Assembly: GCA_022711755.1 (NCBI GenBank)
Contig: JAKLEA010000003.1
Location: forward strand, 124,001-188,000
Length of the DNA: 64,000 bases
Reading direction: 5' to 3'
Origin: Planctomycetota bacterium
GTDB lineage: Bacteria; Planctomycetota; Brocadiia; SM23-32; JAKLEA01
This document shows, one piece after another, positions 17,566 through 26,041 of this stretch. Below the pieces are notes generated by a model. The model was not told the DNA's origin and did no database searches. It worked only from the letters and a program-made list of their open reading frames with translations. Numbering within the stretch: the stretch's first letter is position 1; each line of letters begins with the position of its first letter. The position numbers and the translations under genes were made by a program.

Positions 17566-17871
17566 GGACACGTTGCGTATGTGTTTAGCGCCCGGTTCCT
17601 TGATGAAACGGAACGCGAGAGCACACGACCTTCCGCCACGCCGTGTAGCGGGGGAAGGAAGGTTCTCCGAAGGAACGGTCGCGCTAAACACATACTACGT
17701 TGCATCGTGCCCCTGCCGTAATGACGCCCCCATTATTTAGGCGATACTCCACTCCCCCGGTTTTCATTGCCGAACAGCCCGCCGCCTTCTATACTAACCT
17801 TGTCTTGCAACCTGCCGCGCGCGCGGCAGTACAGCATACCGAGGCATCATGCTGTTCGATCGGAAGCTACC
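17566..17871. other. Intergenic region, 306 bp
   Basis: Contains the MITE-like element (17577-17695) and about 170 bp upstream of the deacetylase gene in which no clear ORF or consensus promoter is seen. Confidence 0.5.
17577..17695. mobile_element. MITE-like element with 15-bp terminal inverted repeats
   Basis: Perfect terminal inverted repeats GTATGTGTTTAGCGC (17577-17591) and its complement (17681-17695) enclose a 119-bp segment. Inside each end, CGGTTCCTT-like sequence is again inverted, and the centre has an imperfect CCTTCC...GGAAGG hairpin. The 7-mer ACGTTGC stands at both edges (17570-17576 and 17697-17703), as a target-site duplication would. No transposase is present. A large bidirectional terminator is the alternative. 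Confidence 0.5.
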
Positions 17872-19029
17872 ATGACTACACCAGTGAAAAAAAGACGAAC
17901 GGCCTTCATCCATTGCCCGGAACTGGAAAGTTTCTCATATCCCCCGGACTGTCCCTTCAACTCTTCGCGGGCGGGCAGGACGCGGAAGATTCTCGCCTCG
18001 ATGGGCCTTCTGACCGGGCCGGGACGCTCCGAGGTGGCTCCGCAGCCCGCCACCCGGGAAAGAATCCTGACGTTCCATTCGCCCAGCTACCTTGATGCGC
18101 TCATAGCCGCCGAAAGCGGACATCTGGACGTCGAGGGTCTGCGCATGGGCATTGGCACGGAGGATTGCCCGGTCTTCAAGGGGCTTGTCGCATACGCCTC
18201 GCTGGCTGCGGGCGCGACCATGAAGGCCGCGGAAGTCATCCTGGCAGGCGAGGCCGACGTTGCCTTCAACCCATCCGGCGGCTATCACCATGCCGGCCCA
18301 TCGAAGGCCTCAGGCTTCTGCTACATCAACGACGTGGTGCTGGCCTGCAAGAAACTGGTGGCTGTCGGTAAAAGGGTGGTTTTTCTCGACATTGACGTCC
18401 ATCACGGCGACGGCGTCCAATGGGCGTTCTACGACAGCCCGGACGTCATGACCATCTCGCTGCACGAGAGCGGCAAAACGCTTTTCCCATGGGGCGGTTT
18501 CGAGGAGGAGGTCGGAGACGGAGACGGACTTGGCTACTGCGCCAACGTCCCGCTCCCGCCGGGGACGACTGATTCCGCTTTCCTTCGCGCGCTCGATGCT
18601 GTTGCGATTCCCCTCATCCGCGCGTACAATCCCGACGTAATCGTCCTGGAGATGGGGATGGACATGCTTGCGGCCGACCCGCTGGCTCACCTGAACCTGA
18701 CCAATAACGCCTACTGCGACGCGATTGAGAGGATTCTGGCCTGCCGCAGGCCGCTGTTGGCCGTCGGCGGGGGGGGATACAACGTAGAGAACACCGCGCG
18801 CGGCTGGGCGCTGGCCTGGACGGTATTTTGTGGCGAGGACGGCGGCTGGAGCGACATGAGCCTCGGCCTCGGCGGCGTAATGCTTGGAACGTCGGAATGG
18901 CAGGGCGGTCTGCGAGACCCGGAGCAGGTTCCCGACCCGGCTATTCAGGCGGAGGTGGACAGGGCGGTTGACGAGACGATTAGGAAGGTCAAACTGAACG
19001 TTTTCCCGTACCACGGCCTGACGGATTGA
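17872..19029 (+). CDS. Histone deacetylase-family (AcuC-like) lysine deacetylase
   Basis: A 385-residue member of the zinc-dependent arginase/deacetylase superfamily. The start at 17872 (MTTPVKKRRTAF) has GGAAG upstream; the open frame before it is not protein-like. Active-site signatures are present: GGYHHAGPSKASGFCYIND, DIDVHHGDGVQWAFY, and a third metal-ligand Asp in EMGMDMLAADPL. The C-terminal GGGGYN and the later TARGWALAW pattern are also typical of AcuC. AcuC removes acetyl groups from lysines of acetyl-CoA synthetase in Bacillus. Here the next gene is an ADP-forming acyl-CoA synthetase, so the target may be the neighbour's product. The two are separated by a short repeat-bearing spacer. 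Confidence 0.88.
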   Translation: MTTPVKKRRTAFIHCPELESFSYPPDCPFNSSRAGRTRKILASMGLLTGPGRSEVAPQPATRERILTFHSPSYLDALIAAESGHLDVEGLRMGIGTEDCPVFKGLVAYASLAAGATMKAAEVILAGEADVAFNPSGGYHHAGPSKASGFCYINDVVLACKKLVAVGKRVVFLDIDVHHGDGVQWAFYDSPDVMTISLHESGKTLFPWGGFEEEVGDGDGLGYCANVPLPPGTTDSAFLRALDAVAIPLIRAYNPDVIVLEMGMDMLAADPLAHLNLTNNAYCDAIERILACRRPLLAVGGGGYNVENTARGWALAWTVFCGEDGGWSDMSLGLGGVMLGTSEWQGGLRDPEQVPDPAIQAEVDRAVDETIRKVKLNVFPYHGLTD

Positions 19030-19043
19030 CGACAGGCCGGTAG

Positions 19044-19102
19044 TTGTAGCGCGGACGTCCCGGTTGCAGGAGAAGAGAGCAGGCGGGACGCCTGCGCTAC
19101 AA
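19044..19102. repeat. Short inverted-repeat element, TTGTAGCGC family
   Basis: Arms TTGTAGCGCGGACGTCCCG (19044-19062) and its inverted partner (19084-19102) match at 17 of 19 positions. The right-hand part GCAGGCGGGACGCCTGCG (starting 19079) recurs almost unchanged at 58442-58469, so this belongs to a dispersed family. Confidence 0.6.
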
Positions 19103-19178
19103 TTCGCTGACGATGACGCGGTTCTTTGCGAAGCCTACATGGTTTGTTTCGTCGTTCCGGAAAGGATAGGAATGTCAG

Positions 19179-21284
19179 ATGTCTCTTGAGTCTTTCTTCA
19201 GTCCGAAGTCGGTTTCCGTAGTCGGGGCCTCCCGCCACAAGGGCAAGGTCGGGCACGAAATCCTGGCCAGCCTGCTGGCCGGCGGCTACCCCGGCGAAGT
19301 TTTTCCCGTGAATCCCAAGGTCGAGGAGGTTCTCGGCCTGAAGTGTTACCCGGACCTTGTGTCCATAGGCAAGCCGCCGGAGCTGGTCGTAATCGTGGTC
19401 CCGGCGGAATTCGTGGAGGCAGTCATCCGCGAGTGCGGAAAGGTCGGATCGAAATCAGTCGTGATTATCACCGCCGGCTTCAAGGAAACCGGGGAGCGCG
19501 GGCGGGCGCTGGAAGAGGCCGTCGTAAAGGCCGCGCGCGCCAACGGCATCAAAATAATCGGTCCCAACTGCCTGGGGGTCATGTCCCCGGGGGACAAGCT
19601 CAACGCCAGCTTCGGCGGGGACCTGCCCCGCGTCGGTGGAATCGCCTACCTTTCCCAGTCTGGCGCCCTCATGACGGCCATCCTGGACATGGCCGCCGCG
19701 CGCGACATCGGCTTCAGCCTCCTCCTGAGCATCGGCAACAAGGCCGACGTGGACGAGCTTGAGATAATCAAGGCCCTCGGGCAGCGCCCCGGAACAAAAG
19801 TAATCGCCGGCTACCTGGAAAGCATCCAGGACGGCGACGCCTTCGTGCGCCAGGCGGAAATCATTTCCCAGAACAAGCCCATCCTGCTGATGAAGTCCGG
19901 CGGGACCGGCGCGGGAGCCAGGGCGGCATCATCCCATACCGGCAGCCTTGCCGGCAGTGAAACGGCCTATGAAGTCATCTTCGACCGGGCCGGCATCATC
20001 CGCTGTGATTCGATTAAGACGCAGTTCGATTACGCTCAGGCCTTCGCAGACCAGCCCATCCCTAAAGGCCCCAACGTGGCCGTCCTGACCAACGCCGGCG
20101 GGCCGGGCATCATGACCGCGGACGCCATTGAGCGCTCAGGCCTCACATTCGCCGCCTTGACGGACGAGACGAAGTCCGCCCTGTCCAAGGTTCTCCCCCC
20201 CGCCGCCAACATCCACAACCCCGTTGACGTGCTGGGAGACGCCCTGGCGGATCGCTACGAAGCGGCCATGAATATCGTCCTGGACGACCCGAACGTCCAT
20301 TCCGTGGTCGTCCTCCTGACCCCCCAGGCAATGACCCAATGCTCGGAAACGGCCAGGATCGTCGTCAAGGTCGCCGGGGCCAAACCGGGCAAGACCGTTC
20401 TGGCCTGCTTCATGGGCGGGCGCAAGGTGGAGGAGGCCATACACATCCTGCGCCGGGGAGCGATCCCACAATATGACTCCCCCGAAAGCGCAGTCGCAAC
20501 CCTCAAGGCCATGCAGCAGTACACCCGCTGGCTGGCCCGCCCTGAGCGAGTCGTCAGACTCTTCCCCGTCAACCGCCGCAAGGTGGAGCAGATCATCGGC
20601 AGGCATCTGCGCCGCGGGGAGCGCGAAATCGGCGAAATGGCATCCAAGGAAATCCTCGAAGCCTATGGCTTCGTCACCCCTAAGGGCAGCCTGGCGACAA
20701 CGGCGGAGCAGGCCGCAGCCATCGCCGACCAGCTCGGCTACCCCGTCGTGCTGAAAATCTGGTCCCCGGACATCATCCACAAATCGGACGTCGGCGGCGT
20801 CAAAGTGGGGATCAACAGCGCGAAACAGGTCATGGACGCCTTCGACCTGATGATGTACCGCATACCCAAGAAAATGCCCAACGCCGAGATCATGGGTGTG
20901 CTCGTGCAGGAGATGTGCTCCGCCGGCAAGGAGGTCATCCTGGGCATGCACCGCGACCCGCGATTCGGCCCGTTGCTCATGTTCGGCATGGGCGGCATCA
21001 CCGTCGAGGTGCTGAAGGACGTGGCGTTCTACCTCGCCCCGATCACGGCGTCCGAGGCCAAGGAGATGCTCATCAGGACGAAGACGTACAGCCTCCTGAA
21101 GGGCGTGCGCGGCGATCCGGGCGTGGACATTGACGCCGTAGCCGAAGGATTGCAGCGACTTTCGCAGCTAGTGACCGAGTTCCCTGAAATCAAGGAAATG
21201 GACATCAACCCGTTCATAGTCGGACCGCAAGGTTCGACTCCGATAGCGGTGGACGCGCGCATCAGCGTTGAGAAAACCGACTGA
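19179..21284 (+). CDS. ADP-forming acyl-CoA synthetase (alpha-beta fusion)
   Basis: A 701-residue enzyme that converts an acyl-CoA plus ADP and phosphate into the acid and ATP, a common energy-conserving step in fermenters. Domains in order: CoA-binding (1-130, SVVGASRHKGKVG), succinyl-CoA-ligase-like (about 150-450) with the phospho-accepting His253 in SSHTGSLAGSE, and a C-terminal ATP-grasp domain (about 480-695; GYPVVLKIWSPDIIHKSD, VQEMCSAGKEVILG, EMDINPF). Alpha and beta subunits are fused as in ACD-I-type and Pat-like proteins, but there is no GNAT domain on this chain. A GNAT domain sits instead on the next gene's product. Confidence 0.92.
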   Translation: MSLESFFSPKSVSVVGASRHKGKVGHEILASLLAGGYPGEVFPVNPKVEEVLGLKCYPDLVSIGKPPELVVIVVPAEFVEAVIRECGKVGSKSVVIITAGFKETGERGRALEEAVVKAARANGIKIIGPNCLGVMSPGDKLNASFGGDLPRVGGIAYLSQSGALMTAILDMAAARDIGFSLLLSIGNKADVDELEIIKALGQRPGTKVIAGYLESIQDGDAFVRQAEIISQNKPILLMKSGGTGAGARAASSHTGSLAGSETAYEVIFDRAGIIRCDSIKTQFDYAQAFADQPIPKGPNVAVLTNAGGPGIMTADAIERSGLTFAALTDETKSALSKVLPPAANIHNPVDVLGDALADRYEAAMNIVLDDPNVHSVVVLLTPQAMTQCSETARIVVKVAGAKPGKTVLACFMGGRKVEEAIHILRRGAIPQYDSPESAVATLKAMQQYTRWLARPERVVRLFPVNRRKVEQIIGRHLRRGEREIGEMASKEILEAYGFVTPKGSLATTAEQAAAIADQLGYPVVLKIWSPDIIHKSDVGGVKVGINSAKQVMDAFDLMMYRIPKKMPNAEIMGVLVQEMCSAGKEVILGMHRDPRFGPLLMFGMGGITVEVLKDVAFYLAPITASEAKEMLIRTKTYSLLKGVRGDPGVDIDAVAEGLQRLSQLVTEFPEIKEMDINPFIVGPQGSTPIAVDARISVEKTD

Positions 21285-21328
21285 CCCCCGCCGCCGTCTC
21301 CGGAAGAAAATAGAAGGAACAGCTTGAA

Positions 21329-23230
21329 ATGGAAAACTTCGACTGGAAAGAAAAGTTTGCGGATCAGATAGGAACGGCCGCCGAGGCGATGAAGCTGATC
21401 AAACCCGGCTTCAGCGTCTTCATCGGAACCGGCTGCGCCCAGCCGCAACACCTCGTCAAGGCCCTTGTAGCGCACTCCGCCCGCATCTACGACTGCCACA
21501 TCATTCACCTGCTTACGATGGGCACGGCCCCGTACGCCGATCCTCAGTTCCGCGAGCAGTTCAAGATGAACAGCTTCTTCGTAGCCGACAACGTCCGCCA
21601 CGCCCTGGATCAGGGAATCGGAGACTATTCGCCAATCTTCCTGTCGGAAATCCCGGCGGAGTTCAGCTCCGGACGAATTCCGATAGACATCGCCCTGATA
21701 ACCGTGACGCCGCCGGACCGCAGCGGGCTGTGCAGCCTCGGCGTGTCGGTTGACATCGTGAAGAGCGCCGCCGCCAACGCCCGTTTCGTAGTCGCGCAGG
21801 TCAATTCCATGATGCCGCGCACCGGCGGGGACAGCTTCATACACGTCAACAACATTGACATGCTCGTGCCGTGCGACGAGCCGGTCATAGAGGTCCCCGT
21901 CAACGTCCCGGACGAAACCCTGCAGCGCATCGGTCAGAACATCGGTCGCCTCGTCGAGGACGGCAGCACGATCGAATGCGGCATCGGTCGCATTCCCCAG
22001 GCCCTGGCGGATTACCTCAGGGACAAAAAAGACCTCGGCGTTCACACGGAAATGTTCGGCGACTGGATTATTGACCTCATCGAGTGCGGAGCCATCACGT
22101 GCACGAAGAAAACGATCAATAACGGCAAGGTCGTCGCCAGCTTCTGCATGGGATCAAAGCGGCTCTACGACTTCATTGACAATAACTCGTTTTTCGACTT
22201 CAGGCCTACGGAATACGTCAACGACCCATTCATAATCAGCCGTCATGACAAGATGGTGGCCATAAACGTCGGGCTGGAGATTGACCTGTCCGGCCAGGTC
22301 TGCTCCGACTCGCTTGGATACAGATTTTACAGCGGCATCGGCGGGCAGGTTGACTTCGTGCGCGGCGCGGCAAGGAGCCGCGGCGGCAAGGCCATAATCG
22401 CCATGCCCTCGACGGCCCGCAACGGGGAGGTCTCCCGCATCGTCCCGCACCTGACCGAAGGCGCCGGCGTGGTCACGACGCGCGGGGACGTCCACTACGT
22501 CGTAACGGAGTTCGGCATCGCTTATCTGCACGGCAAGAGCATAAGCAAACGCGTTCTGGCCCTCATCAACATCGCCCACCCGAAATTCCGCAACTGGCTC
22601 ATCGAGGCCGCAAAGAAGCAACGCTACATCCCGGAGGACCAGATTCAGCTCGCGTGGGACAGCGTGCGTTATCCGGAGGAGTTCGAGCGCTACGACACGC
22701 TCAAGGACGGAATGCAGATATTCTTCCGCCCCGTCAGGCCGCCGGACGAGCCTGCGCTCTCCGAAATGCTCTACTCCCTCAGCAGCAGCTCGGTCCACAC
22801 GCGCTACTTCACGCACTCGATGACCTTCCCGCACAAGGCCGTCCAGCAGTTAACCAATATTGACTATCACAACGACATGGCCATCGTCGGCATCGTCCCG
22901 GCCCCCGGCGGGGATCAGGTTGTCGCCCTGGCGCAATACTTCCTGGACCCGCAGTACCAGATGGCGGAGGTCGCCTTTATAGTTCAGGACGAATGGCAGC
23001 AGAAGGGCATGGGCCAGTTGCTCATGGATTACCTGGCGACCGTGGCCCGCAAGCGCGGGGTTAAGAAGTTCTTCGCCAAGGTTTTGCCCGTCAACAAGGC
23101 CATGCTCTCCGTCTTCCAGAACTCCGGCTACCCCGTCAACATCTCCTTCGACGGCGACGCATACAGCATCTACATTAACCTGGAAGCCGAGGACAGCAGA
23201 AGGCAGCAGACGCCGGGAGGGGGGATTTGA
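21329..23230 (+). CDS. Acyl-CoA hydrolase/transferase (4-hydroxybutyrate CoA-transferase type) fused to GNAT domain
   Basis: A 633-residue protein. Residues 1-450 are a Cat2/4-hydroxybutyrate CoA-transferase: GTGCAQPQHLV, then the catalytic Glu241 in VHTEMFGD, and GGQVDFVRGA, TTRGDVHYVVTEFG. Residues about 465-620 are a GNAT domain (FFRPVRPPDEPALSEM, DEWQQKGMGQLLMDYL, NKAMLSVFQNSGYPV). The first half would move CoA between acetyl-CoA and a 4-carbon acid. The fused acetyltransferase may act on lysines or on the enzyme itself; fusions of this type exist in anaerobes but the role is not settled. It lies 44 nt after the synthetase gene and 4.8 kb before 4-hydroxybutyryl-CoA dehydratase. Confidence 0.9.
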   Translation: MENFDWKEKFADQIGTAAEAMKLIKPGFSVFIGTGCAQPQHLVKALVAHSARIYDCHIIHLLTMGTAPYADPQFREQFKMNSFFVADNVRHALDQGIGDYSPIFLSEIPAEFSSGRIPIDIALITVTPPDRSGLCSLGVSVDIVKSAAANARFVVAQVNSMMPRTGGDSFIHVNNIDMLVPCDEPVIEVPVNVPDETLQRIGQNIGRLVEDGSTIECGIGRIPQALADYLRDKKDLGVHTEMFGDWIIDLIECGAITCTKKTINNGKVVASFCMGSKRLYDFIDNNSFFDFRPTEYVNDPFIISRHDKMVAINVGLEIDLSGQVCSDSLGYRFYSGIGGQVDFVRGAARSRGGKAIIAMPSTARNGEVSRIVPHLTEGAGVVTTRGDVHYVVTEFGIAYLHGKSISKRVLALINIAHPKFRNWLIEAAKKQRYIPEDQIQLAWDSVRYPEEFERYDTLKDGMQIFFRPVRPPDEPALSEMLYSLSSSSVHTRYFTHSMTFPHKAVQQLTNIDYHNDMAIVGIVPAPGGDQVVALAQYFLDPQYQMAEVAFIVQDEWQQKGMGQLLMDYLATVARKRGVKKFFAKVLPVNKAMLSVFQNSGYPVNISFDGDAYSIYINLEAEDSRRQQTPGGGI

Positions 23231-23302
23231 TAAGGCGCATCCCTCTTTCTGCGTTTGCGATAATGCGCCATGGCGAATAATTGATTCCAAGTATCACAAA
23301 TA

Positions 23303-24301
23303 ATGCCCAAAGAAGAAACCGGAAACACAGGGCAGGTGGCCGACGCTGCGGCGGAATTGAACCGCCTGCTCGACGAGGTCGGGCGCGTCGTCGTCGGCAG
23401 GCGCGACATTCTTGAGCGTTTGCTGGCTGCCTTGCTGGCCGGCGGGCACGTCCTGCTTGAGGGCGTGCCGGGGTTGGGCAAGACGCTGCTTGCGCGCTCC
23501 CTCTGCCAGGCGCTAAAGGCATCCTTCAGCCGAGTTCAATTCACCCCCGACCTGCTGCCCGGCGACATCATCGGCCACCAGGCGTACCTCCCCCGCGACG
23601 GATCGTTCGAGGTATGCAAGGGGCCGATATTCGCAAATCTTGTTCTGGCCGACGAAGTCAATCGCGCCCCGGCCAAGGTTCAGAGCGCCCTGCTGGAGGC
23701 CATGCAGGAGCGGCAGGTGACGATCGGCCGCGAGACCTTCCAGCTGCCGGAGCCGTTCATGGTTCTGGCAACGCAGAATCCCATTGAGCTAGAAGGGACG
23801 TATCCTCTGCCTGAGGCCGAGCTTGACCGTTTCATGTTCAAATTGCTGGTTGACTATCCTGACGCCGCAGAGGAGGGACGCATCCTCGACGCCGCATCCG
23901 GCGGGGGGGGGCGGCGGTGCGATCCCGTTATGGGCGTCGAGACAGTATTGTCTCTTCGCGCAATGAGCCGAGCGGTTTTCGTAGCCGATCCGGTGAAGGA
24001 TTACGTTGTGCGCCTTGTGCGCGCAACGCGGCGGCCCGGCGAGTTCGGACTGGGGCATTTCGGGGCGGCAATCGCCTACGGCGCGTCTCCGCGGGCGGGG
24101 ATCGCGATACTGGACGGAGCGCGGGCGCTGGCCCTGATGCGCGGACGCGCTCACGTGCTCCCCGACGACGTCAAGGAAATCGCCCCGGACGCCCTGCGCC
24201 ACAGGCTCGTACTATCCTTCGAGGCGCAGGTCCACTCCCTGAGCGCCGAGACGATCATACGCGAGATGTTGGACGCAATTCCGGTTGTGAGCGGAACATG
24301 A
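23303..24301 (+). CDS. MoxR-family AAA+ ATPase
   Basis: A 332-residue ATPase. Walker A GVPGLGKT is at 54-61, Walker B is LVLADEVNR, and sensor 1 is ATQNPIELEGTYPLPEAELDRFM. The C-terminal helical lid follows. MoxR proteins act as chaperones for VWA-domain partners such as the Bat proteins. Here the Bat operon is 8 kb away on the other strand, while this gene follows the CoA-transferase gene by 72 nt. A run of nine G (23903-23911) falls in the coding strand and encodes a Gly stretch. No clear ribosome binding site precedes the ATG. Confidence 0.92.
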   Translation: MPKEETGNTGQVADAAAELNRLLDEVGRVVVGRRDILERLLAALLAGGHVLLEGVPGLGKTLLARSLCQALKASFSRVQFTPDLLPGDIIGHQAYLPRDGSFEVCKGPIFANLVLADEVNRAPAKVQSALLEAMQERQVTIGRETFQLPEPFMVLATQNPIELEGTYPLPEAELDRFMFKLLVDYPDAAEEGRILDAASGGGGRRCDPVMGVETVLSLRAMSRAVFVADPVKDYVVRLVRATRRPGEFGLGHFGAAIAYGASPRAGIAILDGARALALMRGRAHVLPDDVKEIAPDALRHRLVLSFEAQVHSLSAETIIREMLDAIPVVSGT

Positions 24302-24388
24302 TCTGAATCGCAATGTAAATTCTGAACGGTCTTGCCTTGCGCGGCCAAGTCAAACACTTCGGGCCGCCTGTTATTAAGAAGACAATTC

Positions 24389-25753
24389 ATGCCTGTCCTT
24401 GTGCAGGGAAACGTTAAACGCGCCCTTTTCACCATGGCATTCCCCATGCTGGCCGGCACGTTTGCCATGAACGCGTATAACCTTACGGATACATGGTTCG
24501 TCTCCCGCCTGGGCACTATTCCTCTTGCCGCAATGGGATTCACTTTTCCGGTCGTGATGCTGCTGACCTGCGTTGCCGGCGGGCTGGGGTCGGGAGTTAC
24601 GACACTGGTGTCGCACGCAATCGGACGCAACGATATGGCCGACGCCGCCCGGTTGGTCACTCACGGCATTACGCTCATACTTATGGTCACGTCAATTATC
24701 ATAATCAGCGGATATCTGAGCATTGATCCGGTCTTTGCGCGACTCGGAGCCGACGAAAGGACATTGCCGATGGTCGGAGACTATATGCGCATCTGGTATC
24801 TTGGCGCCTACTTCATGGCTCTGCCCATGATGGGAAACGGAATCCTGATTTCCTGCGGCGATTCCGGAGCGGCCAGCCGGTTCATGATGCTCGGGACACT
24901 GCTGAACGCAATTCTCGATCCGATCATGATCTTTGGATATTTCGGTTTTCCGGCGATGGGCATCAAGGGAGCTGCGCTGGCCACGGTCATGGCGCAAGCA
25001 GTCTCAACCGCGTGGCTCTTTCACCTTCTGCACAGAAAGCATCATCTCCTTATTCTGGGACACTGGGGAATCCGGCACTATCTCTCCTCATTCAGACAGG
25101 TCCTCGCTTTCGGTATACCGGGTATCATGAGCATGATTCTCATGCCGGTCTCAGCCGCTGTCATCACGCGGCTTCTCAGCGGTTTCGGGAACGAAGCCGT
25201 CGCGGCCGCCGGCGCTGCCGGACGCATCGAGATGTTCGCGTTCGTCATCCCAATGGCGCTGGGGATTTCTTTGATCCCGTTCATTAGCCAGAACTACGGC
25301 GCGGGCCGCATGGATCGCATCCGCGAAGCCAAGACGCTGTCCACTCGTTTTGCATTACTCTATGGTGGTGGAATAGCGATTTTATTCTCTCTTTGCGCGC
25401 CGCTGCTGGCGCGAATTTTCACCAGGGACCCGAAGGTCGCCGGAATCCTGATCGCCTACATACGCACAATCTCATTCGGATACGGCATGATGGAGGCGCA
25501 TCGTTACTGCGGATTCATCTTCACCGGTCTCCAGAGACCGTTCAGAACGACGCTGCTCAACGCCATCCGCGTGCTGGGATTGTTGATCCCTCTTTCATAC
25601 CTCGGCTCAAGCGTCTACGGAGTGCGTGGGGTTTTCCTTGGGCGACTGGCGACGGATATAATCGTCGGAAGCATCGGGCTGATCTGGGTGTCTCGCACAC
25701 TCGGTTCGGTTGCCGCCGCCGCCGCGATGAACAAATCATCCGGTTCAGCCTGA
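24389..25753 (+). CDS. MATE-family multidrug/cation antiporter
   Basis: A 454-residue inner-membrane exporter with about 12 membrane segments. I use the ATG at 24389 (MPVLVQGNVKRALFTMAFPM); an upstream TTG at 24332 would add a non-family extension. Family features: GTFAMNAYNLTDTWFVSRLG in segment 1, FSQNYG-like FISQNYGAGRMDR in the middle, and duplicated six-helix halves. It should export organic cations or toxic metabolites using Na+ or H+. It sits between MoxR and the dehydratase gene with no obvious functional link. Confidence 0.92.
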   Translation: MPVLVQGNVKRALFTMAFPMLAGTFAMNAYNLTDTWFVSRLGTIPLAAMGFTFPVVMLLTCVAGGLGSGVTTLVSHAIGRNDMADAARLVTHGITLILMVTSIIIISGYLSIDPVFARLGADERTLPMVGDYMRIWYLGAYFMALPMMGNGILISCGDSGAASRFMMLGTLLNAILDPIMIFGYFGFPAMGIKGAALATVMAQAVSTAWLFHLLHRKHHLLILGHWGIRHYLSSFRQVLAFGIPGIMSMILMPVSAAVITRLLSGFGNEAVAAAGAAGRIEMFAFVIPMALGISLIPFISQNYGAGRMDRIREAKTLSTRFALLYGGGIAILFSLCAPLLARIFTRDPKVAGILIAYIRTISFGYGMMEAHRYCGFIFTGLQRPFRTTLLNAIRVLGLLIPLSYLGSSVYGVRGVFLGRLATDIIVGSIGLIWVSRTLGSVAAAAAMNKSSGSA

Positions 25754-26041
25754 AATCGGCAAGAACGCATACGCCATACTACTCTGCCGTCCGCTTACAG
25801 CGCTTGACTCCAGCCGCCATGCAGTGGAGAATTCCCAAGTCCGGCGAAATTCGTTCCGAAGGGACGGATTTTCCATTTCAATTGACGAAACATGCGCGCG
25901 CATAACCTCAGACCTCGGTCTTTCGGTATCGCGCGCCCTACGTTCTTTCGCGCGTGCAAGGCCTTGGGCCTCGCGCACCCTACGCGCAGATTCAGCGCGG
26001 GTTCAGAGAACCCGCCCTACATGTCAACCGAGGGAACACAA
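25754..26041. other. Repeat-bearing intergenic region, 288 bp
   Basis: No gene seen. The last 110 bp hold a cluster of short hairpin units ending in CCCTAC. The open frame that runs through it into the dehydratase is a repeat translation artefact. Confidence 0.5.
25931..26020. repeat. Cluster of hairpin repeats with CCCTAC ends
   Basis: Three units end in CCCTAC: GCGCGCCCTACG (25931-25942), a hairpin at about 25950-25977 (GCGCGTGCAAGGCC and GGCCTCGCGCAC), and GCGGGTTC/GAACCCGC (25997-26004 and 26008-26015). The pattern is like other short palindromic repeats in the window, and its ends face the dehydratase gene. Confidence 0.5.

Noticed and set aside
25892..26041. 50-codon N-terminal extension of the dehydratase
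   Set aside because: It is the translation of the CCCTAC repeat cluster; the ribosome binding site and family alignment place the start at 26042.
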